64,000 bases of DNA, taken from Jaltomata sinuosa. Its lineage: Eukaryota; Streptophyta; Magnoliopsida; Solanales; Solanaceae. Every line of letters starts with the position of its first letter. Positions within the stretch are counted from its first letter, which is position 1. The notes beneath the pieces are model-generated. The model searched no databases. It was given only the letters and a program-made list of their open reading frames with translations, and was not told where the DNA came from. The position numbers were made by a program, and so were the translations under genes. The DNA is taken from NCBI GenBank assembly GCA_003996215.1, contig QJPP01000451.1:62001-126000 (forward strand), written 5' to 3'. This document shows positions 20,509 through 32,578 of this stretch, piece after piece.

Positions 20509-21935
20509 GATTCTTTCCTTTTTATTTTTGTTATTTTTTTGCTTTTAAAGAAGTGTTTTGGCGAAGTTTGAGTAGCCAAAACACTCGCGTCGTGCCGCGA
20601 CGTTAAATCAGGTGCTTCTTGGGAGGCATCCAAAGACTAATGTGTGTTGTATGTGCAGGTGGGGAGGAAAGAATGCCACTGCAAGAATCTCCAAAAACCA
20701 CGAATAAGTTTACGGTTCATGCTTTAAAATGACGAACCGTCACCCAATTCGTGGTCCCTGGAGTAACATTGATAGGCTTATGATGAATAGATGACGACTC
20801 GACAGGATGGTCCATGCTATTGAAAGACGGACCGTACATTTATACGTGATCGCTGGAGCAAAAATTGCTAAGCCTCTGAAGGGACTGACGATGACTCAAC
20901 AAGACGGTCCTTCGAAACAACGGACTGTATTCTCTACTTCCATCCCTGAGAGCAGGTAAGTGGTCAACCTAGAACCATAAGTTGCACGATGGACCATTTT
21001 CTTGAAAGATGGACCATAGTTTTTACTCGTAGGGCCCAGGTAAAGTAAACAGCCGGGTCGTGGGTAGGCCCAAATTTTAAAATCAAAACTCGGCCCGGCT
21101 GCTATCTTCTTCTTCCCTTCCACAATAGGTAACTGCCATTTAAAAAAAAGGAGAGAATCAAAATTCTCCCTCTTTCACTCCCAATCCAAATCAAACTCCC
21201 AATAAATTCCATCAAAGCGATTTTTCAACACTATTGCACACTCAAAATCTATCAAGTCAGTCCGTTTGTTTTGAAGAGAAAGTCGATCATCAAGGGTAAG
21301 TTTGCTCTTACTTTCTGCTCTCTTTCTTAAGAATCAAACAAAGACAAGGGCTCTTGTTAAAGCTAAATCAAAATTTTAAAGCCCTAGTTGACTGTATGGA
21401 AGATTTGTAATGTGTAATAGGTTTGAACTTTGAATAAATTTGGAAATTTTGGTGGTGACACTCGAAGAAAACTGTGTAAAATTGAAGGAGGGAGTTTTTG
21501 ATCATAAAAATGGTTGCCCAGTAATTACGAGTGAATATACGGACCGTACTTCAATTTACGGACTGTAAACTCTCTAATAAAACATACTTTACACCTGATG
21601 GTCTTTGATAAATAAACTACGATTCACAGGACGAGCCGTAGTTCTGAACTACGGTCCGTCTAATGACTCGTGGTCACTGAAACAAAGGTTGAAAAATAGT
21701 CATGCTCTGAATATAAACTACGACTCAACAGGACAGGTCCATGGTTCAGAACCATGGACCGTCAAGTGAGTCGTGGTCCCTGGTACTGAATTTTTTTTTG
21801 GAATCACGAGTTGTTTGACGACTCGTACTCTAGTTTTATGGGTCGTAGACTAACCCGTAGTTTATGCCTGTAACATTATACTTCTGTTTTGTGTTGATTA
21901 TTCTTCGTGCTAACGAAGTCTACCCCGCAGGTACC
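20509..21935 (+). other. Spacer between pol and accessory ORF of element A
   Basis: No protein is coded here. It holds motif copy 2 and two groups of short hairpin words (20700-21070 and 21530-21850), among them a perfect 11 bp stem at 21736-21760 that is shared with the LTR. A pyrimidine-rich tract and an AG (21929-21930) precede the accessory ATG and look like a 3' splice site. Confidence 0.7.
20552..20635 (+). other. Three-hairpin motif, copy 2 (element A)
   Basis: Hairpin I has an 11 bp perfect stem, AGTGTTTTGGC (20552-20562) with GCCAAAACACT (20575-20585), around the loop GAAGTTTGAGTA. Hairpin II is CGTCG / TGCCG / CGACG (20588-20602). Hairpin III is CTTGGG / AGGCAT / CCAAAG (20618-20635), with one mismatch. 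Confidence 0.8.
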
Positions 21936-22550
21936 ATGCCAACAAAGAATACCCAGAAGAAGGCCGCAACAAAAGACTCAGAGGAAATAATCAGACAGCA
22001 AAGACAAATACGAGATGAAGCCTCCGAGTTCGAAGACAGTGGTTCCGAGGAGATGTATACTATAGACTCTGACCCAGAAGTAATACCTCGGACCACCAGG
22101 CAGCAAGCAAAGGTTCTAGCAAAGGCCACCCCTCCCCAGTCTGAAGAAGGAGAGGGTGAGTCTTCTTCTTGTTCATCACCACAAGAAAGCAGGTCCGGAG
22201 AATCTGAATCCGGGGATGCTACAGCTTCGGGCAGCAAGAACAATAAAGATCCAGAGTTAGATTCAGAAAGTGCTAGCCAGAGTGATACCAAAAATTCTAG
22301 CAAAATCGATGAAGAGGTTCCTGCTACTACAGAGCCGCAAGTTGATGTGGTTGTCCCCGTAGCTCCTCCTACTTTTAGATGCAAAAATACTGGAGTACGA
22401 GACAAGGTCCAATGGGCCATTGAGGGTACATCCCGGATCTACCATGAAGGCTTGGCTTTGACTGACAAAGGGCACCCAAGGCAGAGCATCCATGAAGAGG
22501 TTCAAATTAGATCTGCAAGGTTAGATGACATGGCCGACGTCAAGGGGCTG

Positions 22551-23819
22551 TGTCACGCCCCGAGGTTACCCCCTAGACGTAACACGGGACTTGAGACCAC
22601 AAGTGCCCCAAGCTAACCCCTTGGTCATAGCATACTCAAGCATAACAAAGATAAGCGGAAGCATAATAGATAAATCTGGAATCACATAAGTAGGTAATCA
22701 AGTCAAAAGAAATACCAAATCCGAAAAGAGACTCGAACACTGTCTATGTCTGAAAAGCCTCTACATGACATAAGGAGATGCTAGGACAAGACCCTAGCTA
22801 ACTCGAAGTACAAAAGTAAGGAATCGATACAAACTAAAACATATCTAGTCCTTGACCTAAGAGGACTCACCGACAACTGACATAAAAGTGGCCTGGAAGC
22901 TCTAGCCACGTGTCTGGAAAGGAACACCTGAATCTGCATCATCAAAGGATGCATCGCAAGATATGCGTTAGTACTATAAGATGTACCGAGTATGCAAGCA
23001 ATGCATGAATCATGATTAAAAAAATAGTTTAAAACATGCTTAAGAATGAACTTGTTACGTAAAGAAAGAACATGAATAAATAACAAAGTATAAATCATGA
23101 AACATGAAGTAAAGCTTAAGTTTCATTGCATAGAATCATATAACTTCATAGATTGAAAATAAACATGTGGGAGTTTCTCTTAACCGACATTAAACCATGC
23201 TGAGCTACATGGAGTTCAGTATCATGTACCCCCACTAAAAAGAGTTATCCTAACTAGCCAAAGTTAGAACCATGTCGTACCAGGATCCTATCATGATAAG
23301 CCACAGAGGGCAACCTATGGTGGCAACGTAGTTTTGGACTTGGGTTATCTGAACCCTCGTCTCTCGGTGCTAAATAATACTCCCAAAACATATAACACGA
23401 GCTCATATACATGTGACATATCAGATGCCAAACTTGTTCATAATGTGTTCATACTTCGAATCGTCATACTACTCATGAATTAGGGTTTAGAAATTGATTC
23501 ATGAGCATTGATGGAACATCTGGTGTCTTGTCTTGCATAATACTTCATAACTTGTGAAATTTGCATACTTCATGACTTGTAAAAATTTGGTTCCATGAGT
23601 TCCACGGGTTGGTTCCATGACCCGTGGAAACTTCCACGAACTGTGAACCTGACTCGTGGTTCTCAGACCTGAGGATGGTCTGCAGGACTGGAATCACGAG
23701 TCACTTCCACGACTCGTGGAACCACCCACGGCTCATGGACTTGACCCGTGATCCCTAGAAATTCAAAAATTTCTGCAAGTTCTGAGTTTAAAAGCTGGAT
23801 CAGTTTCCAGGGTGTTATA
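22551..23819 (-). repeat. 3' LTR of element B (internally deleted)
   Basis: It matches 28846-30900 at both ends but lacks about 0.79 kb that corresponds to about 29880-30670 of the other LTR. It holds hairpin words such as TTCCACGA-c-TCGTGGAA (23705-23721). Confidence 0.9.
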
Positions 23820-24035
23820 ATATCTCCCCCTTGGGATCCTTCATCCTCGAATGAAGACTAAGCGAGGAAACTGAAGAGAAAACAGCCCAACCAACAACAA
23901 AACATGGAAATCAAGGAATAAACATGAATACTGAACTTTCCAACTTAAAACATGGTTATATAAATGCATGCTAGGATCATGAAAGTAACTGATGGAACAG
24001 TATCGGAGGAACATGCTAAGGATGAAACTATTACC
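23820..24035 (-). promoter_or_regulatory. Polypurine tract and 3' noncoding of element B
   Basis: Read on the minus strand, ggatcccaagggggagatat (23820-23839) abuts the 3' LTR and is the plus-strand primer tract. The ~200 bases to the pol stop have no coding sequence. Confidence 0.8.
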
Positions 24036-27000
24036 TCAAGCTGGAACAGAATTGGAAGGAAAGAGATGGGGATATTTGGCCTTCATGGCCTCTTCCGCTT
24101 CCCAAGTAGCTCCTTCAACAAGCTGATTTCTCCAAAGAACCTTTACCGAAGCAACTTCTTTGTTTCTCAACCTCTGAATCTGACGATCAAGGATCTCTAC
24201 GGGAACCTTCTCATAGGTGAGACTATCCTTCACACCCACATCCTCCAAAGGGATAATCAAGCTCGGATCACCAACACACTTCTTTAATAAGGAAACATGA
24301 AAAACGGGATGAACCGCTTCCAACTCTGATGGCAAATCCAACTCATAAGCAACCTTACCAACCTTCCTCAGAATCCGATAAGGACCTACAAAATAAGGAC
24401 TAAGCTTCCCCTTCTCGCCAAATCTCATCACACCCTTCATGGGTGACACCTTTAAGAAAACCCAATCATCAACTTCAAATTCCAACTCCCTTCTCCTCAC
24501 ATCCGCATAAGATTTCCGTCGACTCTGAGCGGTCTTCAACCTCTCCCTAATAAGCTGAACCTTCTCCATAGTCTTATAAATCGTATCTGGACCAAACAAG
24601 GCTGCCTCACCTACCTCAAACCAACCAATAGGAGATTTATATCTCCGACCATAAAGTGCCTCATACGGAGCCATCTGGATGCTAGAGTGACAACTGTTGT
24701 TGTAGGCAAACTCGATAAGAGGTAAGTGATCATCCCAATTATCTTTGAAATCAATCACACAAGCTCTCAACATATCCTCCAAAGTTTGAATAGTGCGCTC
24801 TACCTGGCCGTCTGTCTGAGGGTGAAAAGTTGTGCTAAGCTTCACCTGGGTACCAAGACCTTTTTGAAAAAATCTCCAAAACTGAGATATAAACTGAGGA
24901 CCTCTATCAGAAATGATAGACAAGGGAACACCATGCAATCGAACTATCTCCCAGATGTAGAGTCGAGCATAATCATCTGCTAAATCGATAGTCTTAACAG
25001 CCAAGAAGGGGGATGCCTTGGTCATCCGGTCGATAATCACCCAAATGGAATCATGTTGCCTTCGAGTAAAAGGCAAGCCAGTAATAAAGTCCATATTGAT
25101 TGCTTCCTATTTCCAAGTGGGAAGGTCAATATCTTGAATCATGCCACCCGGGCTTTGATGCTCCACCTTTACTTGTTGACAGTTGGGACACTTAGCCACA
25201 AACCCGACTATGTCCCTCTTCATACCATTCCACCAATAGACTTCCCGTAGATCACGGTACATCTTAGTAGCACCCGGATTAATGGAATATCTAGAACTGT
25301 GAGCCTCAGTCAGAATCTATTGTCTCAACCCATCTACATATGGCACACATAAGCGACCCTGATAACGAAGCACACCATCTCCCCCTTGGGAGAAAACCTC
25401 CACCTGCTGCTGATGAACTGCACCCTTAAGCAGAAGTAGAATGGGACCCTTGTATTGCTTTGCCTTCACCTCAGCTATCAAAGATAATTCAACACCATTT
25501 TGTACAATCGCACCACCTTCTGTCGAGTCCATAAGGCAAACTGCCAACTGAGCTAGCCTATGAATCCCCTTAACTAATTCCTTCTTCCCATCTTTAACAG
25601 AAGAGACACTTCCCATGGACAGTCTACTCAAAGCATCCACCACGACATTGGCCTTACCCGGATGGTAAAGCACACTCATATCATAATCCTTAAGGAGCTC
25701 AAGCTATCTCTTTTGTCGTAAATTCAATTCCTTTTGAGTGAACACATACTGAAGACTCTTATGATCGATGGATAGTATCTCCAAATTATGTCTCCAAATC
25801 TTCAAAGCAAAGACCACGGCTGATAACTCAAGATCATGAGTAGGATAGTTCTTCTCATGAGTCTTAAGCTATCTCAAAGCATAAGCAATCACCCTACCAC
25901 GCTGCATCAAAACACAACCCAAACCAATCCTAGAAACATCACAATACACAACAAAATCATCTACGCCCTCGGGTAGAGCTAACACTGGAGATGTGGTCAA
26001 TCTAGTCTTCTATTCTTGAAAGTTCTTCTCACACAAGTCGGACCACTAAAATTTTACCTTCTTCTGAGTCAATCGGGTCAAAGGGGCAGTAATGGAAGAA
26101 AATCCTTCCACAAACCTCCTGTAGTAACTAGCCAAACCCAAAAAGCTCCTAGCATCAGATGGGGAAGTGGGTCTAGGCTAGTTCTTTATTGCCTCTATCT
26201 TTTGAGAATCAACTCGGATACAATCACTAGTCACAATATGACCCAGAAAGGCAATTGACTGCATCCAGAACTCACACTTGCTAAACTTAACAAACAACTG
26301 TCTATCCTTTAGAGTTTGCAACACAACTCTCAAGTGGTCTGCATGCTCCTCCTCACTCCGAGAGTAGATGAGGATATCATCAATAAACACAATCACAAAC
26401 GAATCCAAATATTGCTTGAATACGCAGTTCATCAAATCCATAAAAGCTGCAGGAGCATTCGTTAGACCAATAGACATAACAACAAACTCATAATGACCGT
26501 ATCGAGTCTTGAAGGCTGTCTTTAGGATATCACACTCTCTAACACGAAGCTGATGATAACCGGATCTAAGGTCAATCTTGAAGAAGAAACTAGCACCCTG
26601 ATGCTGATCGAATAAGTCGTCAATCCTAGGAACGGGATATTTGTTCTTGATTGTGACCTTATTCAACTGACGATAGTCAATACACATTCTAAGAGAACCA
26701 TTTTTCTTCCGAACAAACAAAGCTGGGGCACCCCTTGGAGAAATGCTACGCCTGATGAAACCCTTATCGAGAAGATCCTTCAACTGATCTTTTAATTCCT
26801 TAAGTTCCGCGGGAGCCATTCGATAGGGAGGAATAGAGATAGGTTCGTATCTGGGAGAAGATCTATCCCAAAGTCTATCTCCCGTTCAGGAGGGACTCTG
26901 GGCAAATCCTCGGGAAACACTTCTGGAAACTCATTCACAATAGGAACAAATTGAATGGGTGGGGTTTCAGACTCCGTGTCCATAACCCGCACTATGTGAT

Positions 27001-27202
27001 ACACATACCTTTTTGAAATTATCTTCCTAGCCTTAAGATAAGATATGAAGCGACCTTTTGAGAAAGAGGGACTACCTTGACATTCTAAAACAGGTTCATC
27101 AGGAAACTTGAAACTGACCACACGAGTACGACAACCAACAGAGGCATAACATGCATACAACCAATCCATATCAAGAATGATGTCAAAATCAGTCATCTCC
27201 AA
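24036..27202 (-). pseudogene. pol of element B (PR, RT, RNase H, integrase, chromodomain)
   Basis: The end of protease (FDIILDMDWLYACYA) is at 27202 and leads into EFPEVFPEDLPRVPPERE. The RT frame 26819-26178 has LFVRKKNGSLRMCIDYRQLN, FFKIDLRSGYHQLRV and the catalytic VFIDDILIYS. RNase H (26180-25560) is full of stops but ends clearly in YHPGKANVVVDALSRLS. The integrase zinc region lies at 25320-25095, and the catalytic frame 25094-24036 reads MDFITGLP, IISDRGPQF and HPQTDGQVERTIQTLEDMLR. Its C-terminus has the GPYRIL and HPVFHVSLLKK boxes and then a chromodomain, EKVPVEILDRQIQRLRNKEV with VLWRNQLVEGATWE. Chromodomains direct integration to modified chromatin. The integrase frame is the best preserved part. 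Confidence 0.92.
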
Positions 27203-27269
27203 CTCTACTACTAGATCGCTGAAGTGACCCTATGAAGGACTGAGATAAGGCAATTTCAGTAGATTCTTT

Positions 27270-28637
27270 TGGCTAAGACTGACTTACCAATAGGAGTAGA
27301 AACACAAAAGGTTCTAAAAGTATTTCAGAACAAACTTCAAACTTGCATACTACATAAGGGGTCACAAAAGATAAGGAAGCATCGGGGTCCAACAAAGCAT
27401 ACACATCAAAAGAGAAGACTTTTAACATACCAGTAACAATATCTGGGGAACCCTCCTGATCCTGATGAGAGGACATAGCATAAAGGCAGTTCTGGCGCTG
27501 ACCACCGGAATTAGAAGCTATGCCCTGCTTGGCTGGTCTACCTCCTGAAGCTGCTGGGGAAGACTGAGTCCTACCACCTCCCTTCCCCTTCTTAGCTGAA
27601 GGTAAATCTCTAATCAAGTGTCCGGCCTGTCCACACCCAGAGCATGCACCCATGCCCAAACGACACTCTCCCAGGTGATTCTTCCCACACTTGCTGCAAC
27701 TAGGATAGGAAGGTCCCTTAGCAACACTTCCCTGAGACTGGGAATAGGAACCATGTCCTCTACCACCCTGATCATGACGAGGCCTCTGAGCCTGAGTAAG
27801 AGCAGTAGCAGAAAAATGCACGGATCCTGATGACTTCTTCTGGAAAGAAGAGCGATGTCCACCTCCAAACCTGTGATGACCAAAACTTGATCCCTCAGAT
27901 CTAGCGCTCTTATTCTCCCTCGCCATCTCCCTTAGCTTGTCACCCTCAATCTGTTGTGCATGAGTCATAAGTCGGGAAATGTTCATATCACTCAATAGAA
28001 AAGCAGACCTACACTCTTTCTTCACCATATCAGAAACCCCATAGATGAACTTGCTCATTTGATCATGCGGGTCTGCTACCATGGAGGAAGCATATCTAGA
28101 CAATTGAGTGAACTTCAGACTATACTCTTGAACCGACATCAACCCCTGTCTCAAGTTCACAAATTCCTCTACCTTCGCTTTTCTCAACTCTCGGGGAAAT
28201 AACCTATCAAGGAAGGCCCTCTTAATACACTCCCAAGTCGTAGGGACCGCATCCCTCACCCTAGCCTCCTTCCATTGGGTGAACCAAATATGAGCTACAT
28301 CCCTGAGTTGGTAGGATGCAAGCTTCACACAATCAACACCAACCACTTGCATAACCTCGAAGATCTTCTTCACTTTATTAATAAAGCTGAGCGGGTCCTC
28401 ACTCACTTTTGAACCCTGGAATTCAGGTGGATTCATACGGATAAAGTCACGAACTCGGGCCACTACCCCACCTTGAGGATGAATAAGGGCATGAGCCTGC
28501 TGATTAAACTAAGTGTCCAAGGTCTGGTCTAGCAAATGAATGGCGTTCCTGAACTCCTCATTTGTGACATCGGGGACCAGAATGGGAGGAGTAGCATTTC
28601 GAGCAGCTCGGGGAGGCATAGCACGCCGAGGAGGCAT
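27270..28637 (-). pseudogene. gag and protease start of element B
   Basis: The ATG at 28637 reads MPPRRAMPPRAARNATPP; one in-frame TAG near 28510 precedes the long frame 28463-27273. That frame has FIRMNPPEFQGSKVSEDPLS, WFTQWKEARVRD, FLDRLFPRELRKAKVEEF and the coiled-coil end of gag, then two zinc-knuckle-like units: CSKCGKNHLGEC and CSGCGQAGHLIRDL. In the second, the last Cys is replaced by Leu. The protease begins with ALLDPDASLSFVTPYV, where the usual Gly of the D-x-G active site is Asp. Both changes point to loss of function. Gag coats the RNA in particles. Confidence 0.9.
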
Positions 28638-28828
28638 AATCTAAAATGTACAAGATGAGGATTAAAGGAACATAAGAGTTAAGCTCTATTGCATGACATG
28701 ATCATGAAAGAAGTGAAGTTTTCTAAGACATCTCATAACTTCCCTCTAATTTATGTGGCACACTTCACACACATGAAAAAGACTCTACTCGATACGACTT
28801 TTAGACATTCTAGGACTCTTGAACCTGA

Positions 28829-28841
28829 GGCTCCAATACCA
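28829..28841 (-). promoter_or_regulatory. Primer-binding site of element B (tRNA-iMet, mutated)
   Basis: On the minus strand, TGGTATTGGAGCC follows the 5' LTR by four bases. It is the usual iMet site TGGTATCAGAGCC with two changes. Confidence 0.7.
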
Positions 28842-28845
28842 AGTT

Positions 28846-30900
28846 TGTCACACCCTGAGGTTACCCCCTGGACATAACACGGGACTTGGGACCGCAAGTG
28901 CCCCAAGCTAACCCCTTGGTCATAGCATACTCAAGCATAACAAAGATAAGTGGAAGCATAATAGATAAATCCAAAATCACAAAAGTAGGTAATTAAGTCA
29001 AAAGAAATACAAAATCTGGAAAGAGACTCGAAAACTGTCTATGTTTGAAAAGCCTCTACATGACATAAGGAGCTGCTAGGATAAGACCCTAGCTAACTCG
29101 AAGTATAGAAGTAAGGAATTGACACAAACTAAAACATATCTAGTCCTCGACCTAAGAGGACTCACCAACAACTGACAGAAAAGTGGCCTGGAAGCTCTAG
29201 TGTGTCTGGAAAGGAAACTTGAATCTGCATCATCAAAGGATGCAGCACAAGATATGAGTCAGTACTATAAGATGTACCGAGTGTGCGAGCAATGCATGAA
29301 TCATGATAAAAAAAAGTTTAAAACATGCTTAAGAATGAACTTGTTATGTAAAGAAAGAACATGAATAAATATCAAGGTATAAATCATGAAACGTGAAATA
29401 AAGCTTAAGTTTCATAGTATAGAACCATATAACTTCAAAGCTTGAAAATAAACATGTGGGAGTTTCTCTTAACTGATATTAAACCATGCTGAGCTATATG
29501 GAGTCCAGTGTTATGTACCCCCACTGAAAAGAGTTATCCTATCCGGCCAAAGTTAGAACCATGTCGTACCAGGATCCTGTCATGATAAGCCACAGAGGGC
29601 AACCTATGGTGGCAACGTAGTTTTGGACTTGGGTTATCTGAACCCTTGTCTCTCGGTGCTAAATACTACTCCCAAAACATATAACCTGAGCTCATATACA
29701 TGTGACATATCTGTTGCCAAACTTGTTCATAACGTGTTCATACCTGGATCGTCATACTACTCATGAATTAGGGTTTAGAAATTAATTCATGAGCATTGAT
29801 GGAACATCGGGTGTCTTGTCTTGCATAATACTTCATAACTTGTGAAATTTGCATACTTCATGACTTGTAAAAATTTGCATGGCTCTAGTTCAATTTCATA
29901 ATACTTATATTTTTATAGAACATAGGAACTAGGCATGCACATGCTCGAAAATCCATAATGAACATGTTATAAAAATCCAATTTGCTTAAATCAACTTCAT
30001 GCATGTAGAAATTTCCATGGTTAAGCTTCAATTCATGAAATAAGAGTTAACATATAAAAACCCACGTGAAATCATGCAATTTTGATAGTAATTTCATAAT
30101 CAAATCATGAGAAGATCATATTTAGCTAAACCCATGAGAATTGGATAAGAACCCTAATTTGAAGATCATGAAATCAAAAGTTGAATTAGGAGTTTTGGGC
30201 ACAAGGGTGAAAGGAACCCATTGTTGATTACCCACATACCTTGATTGAAGATAACCCACTTGAATTTGAAAGACTTAGGAGGCTTGAACTTGGAGCTTGA
30301 GACTTGAAGCTTTGGAGAAGAATTTACCTTTTTTGGGAGAAGAGTGAAGTAATGAGAATGAACTTAGGCTAATAAGGGTGAAAACCCTTCTTGAAATAGT
30401 CAAAACGACATCATTTAGGAGTTAAAAGGGTGGGTAAGGACTAAAATACCCCTGGGACTTAATTAGGAAAAAGCTGATTTAAATCTCGGTTTCAGGTTCC
30501 ACGGGTGGAGTCTATGACTTGTAGACCTAACCACGACTCATGATTCCTTCTCGTGGAAACTGCCCAAGATTTCAGGCTGGTGAAGGTTCCCTAAGACTCA
30601 ACAGGATGACTCGTGGAAGCTTCCATGAGTCGTAGGACCAAGTCGTGGGTATTAGGGGACCTGACCACTCTCTGTCTGAGTTCCACGGGTTGGTTCCACG
30701 ACTCATGGAAACTTTCACAAACCGTGAACCTAACTCGTGGTTCTCAAACCTGAGGATGGTCTGCAGGACTGGAATTTCGAGTCACTTCCATGGCTCATGG
30801 AACCACCCACGGCTCGTGGACTTGACCCATGATCCTTGGAGGTTCAAAATTTTTTGTAAGTTTTGAGTTTAAAAGCTGGATCAGTTTTCGGGGTGTTACA
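28846..30900 (-). repeat. 5' LTR of element B (long form)
   Basis: 2,055 bases, TGTAACACCCC...GTGACA on the minus strand. It keeps the ~0.79 kb that the 3' LTR has lost. Hairpin words around CCACGAGTC / GACTCGTGG lie at 30490-30840. Confidence 0.9.
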
Positions 30901-32578
30901 GGGTGTATGATTACTATGGATTCTAGTGGATGAGTTGGCTGGGTGGTCCATATAACCCAGTGCTGGTTCATGAGTTTTATGCGGCATACGTGGCTACACT
31001 AACAAATATATATGAAAAGGGAAAGAGTCTGAAGTCGCGGCCAGCCTTGGAGAGAGTGCAGGTAAGGGGGGTCCAGGTAGATATTTCAGAGTGCACCATT
31101 CAGTGTTTCCTTTATGGCCTGAATTTTGTAGCACCTGCATCCCAACCAGATTTGGATGCATGTTTGGAGAAGTTCAGACAAAATAAAACACCTTACAAGT
31201 GGATTGCCTCAGTTATCATCGACGGAAATCCACCATGGTTGACGACAAACATTGTAAAGATCACTAAAGCATCATTGAGCATGGCTGGAAAGTTCTGGTG
31301 GTCAGACATTGATTGGTACCAACTACGGCATATAATACTCTCACTCTAGACCGGGCCCTCTTGGTTGCAGCAATCATGTCCAGATATAACCTTATCTTTG
31401 CCCGTATCATTGCGGTGGAAATCAAAGAAAGGGCACTGCGGCCATCCACAACCATTCCATTCCCTTTCCTGGTCACTCAGCTATGTCAGGCAACTGAGGT
31501 GCCCAAGATGACAGGAGTAGATGGGATCGTGCATGCAATTAGTTTCCAAGACATAGCCCTTATTTGAGATATGACAAACCCGATGGCAAGGGCGAGGGCT
31601 CATTCGATAGCATCCGAGAGTACTATTTTCCCCGAGCCTAGTAGAGATTTGCTACCTGATGCCTTGGTTGTATTTGACAAGAATGCTGCACCAGCTTTTG
31701 ACCCTTCTACTACCACACCAGGCCCATCATTCTTAGCTCAGTTTGCTCCATCCAGTGAGCAAGGACAGTCCTATTTCTTCACCAGTGAGGTTTTCAGTAA
31801 GGTTGCTAAAGCAACCTTTCATGCTGATGAACAAATTAAGAGGTTCTTAAACTCCATGAAGCCATTAATCTGCAGGGAAATAACTGATGTTGTTGCTCTG
31901 ATTCAGAAATCAATCTAAATGACTAGTTGGACAACATAGAAATTAGGGTGAATGACAGGCTTCAAAATTTGACTGTTTCAGACCTCACTGTGATTCTGAC
32001 ATAGCTTGCAAAGGTCCGCGCTGATGTAGATGCGATCCAAAAGAGATAGGTACTAGACATTCAATTACCATAGGTCGAGACCGCGGAGGATGATTTCATT
32101 GATTTGCTGGCATATTCCCCTCCTCATGACCCAACTGGAATAGCTGAAACTGACCCTAAACCCACAAGAAAGAGAAAGAAAAGATATGGGAGGGTTCGGG
32201 ATGAGAATGCCCTATTGAGTCCTAAATCACAGAAGAAAAAGGAAGAGAAAGCTGAAAAAAAGAGGCGGAAGAAAGAAACTGAGGTAGCAAGAGAATCCCT
32301 AGCCATCCATCAAATTTGTATCGACTCCATTGGTATGGGTGGCTCAGGAAGTCGTGTCGCAGGTGCCACGGAGAAAACTTTTGTAGATCCCATTGTGGGA
32401 GTATCGGTTGATGAAGCTGCCCAAGCAGCGGATGTTATTGTTGAAAGGACTGCGGAGGTAGTCCATGTTGGAGATATGACTACGGGCACCGATACAGTGA
32501 GCTTGACTTCTGCTACACCCGATGACCATGCTTAGGCGCCACAGGTATGCCTAGTATCCCTTGCTTATCATTTTTTAG

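Larger units (their letters stand above)
22551..30900 (-). mobile_element. Element B: chromodomain Ty3/gypsy retrotransposon (Tekay/Del-like)
   Basis: A full-structure element in minus orientation. On the minus strand it runs from TGTAACACCCC (5' LTR at 30900) through gag and pol to the 3' LTR (23819-22551), with LTR ends TGTAACACC...GTGACA. The flanking 5-mers are ggctg (22546-22550) and gggtg (30901-30905), a TSD with one mismatch. The accessory ORF of element A resumes across it. Pol order is PR-RT-RH-IN-chromodomain, which places it among chromoviruses. Stops and frameshifts make it defective. Confidence 0.9.
21936..32535 (+). pseudogene. Accessory ORF of element A (putative plant transposon protein), split by element B
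   Basis: The first part (21936-22550) starts MPTKNTQKKAATKDSEEII and is very acidic and Ser-rich (GESSSCSSPQESRSGESES), then ends in a folded-looking stretch up to DMADVKGL. Element B interrupts at 22550. The second part resumes at 30901 with YDYYGF, then MSWLGGPYNPVLVHEFYAAYV, VQVDISECTIQCFLYGL, PYKWIASVI, and after a frameshift LDRALLVAAIMSRYNLIFARIIAVEI and IPFPFLVTQLCQATEVP. This resembles the 'putative plant transposon protein' domain (PF20167 type, from memory) found in the env position of Athila elements. A Lys-rich tail (RKRKKRYGRV...KKKEEKAEKKRRKK) looks like a nuclear-localisation signal. Its function is not known. Several stops (near 30928, 31567, 31918) break it. Confidence 0.75.

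Noticed and set aside
21920..22420. 166-residue minus-strand frame opposite the accessory ORF of A
   Set aside because: It is a shadow of the acidic, Ser-rich plus-strand frame; composition alone explains its openness.
24036..24287. Plus-strand 107-residue frame at the end of element B
   Set aside because: It is antisense to the integrase-chromodomain frame, which has clear motifs.
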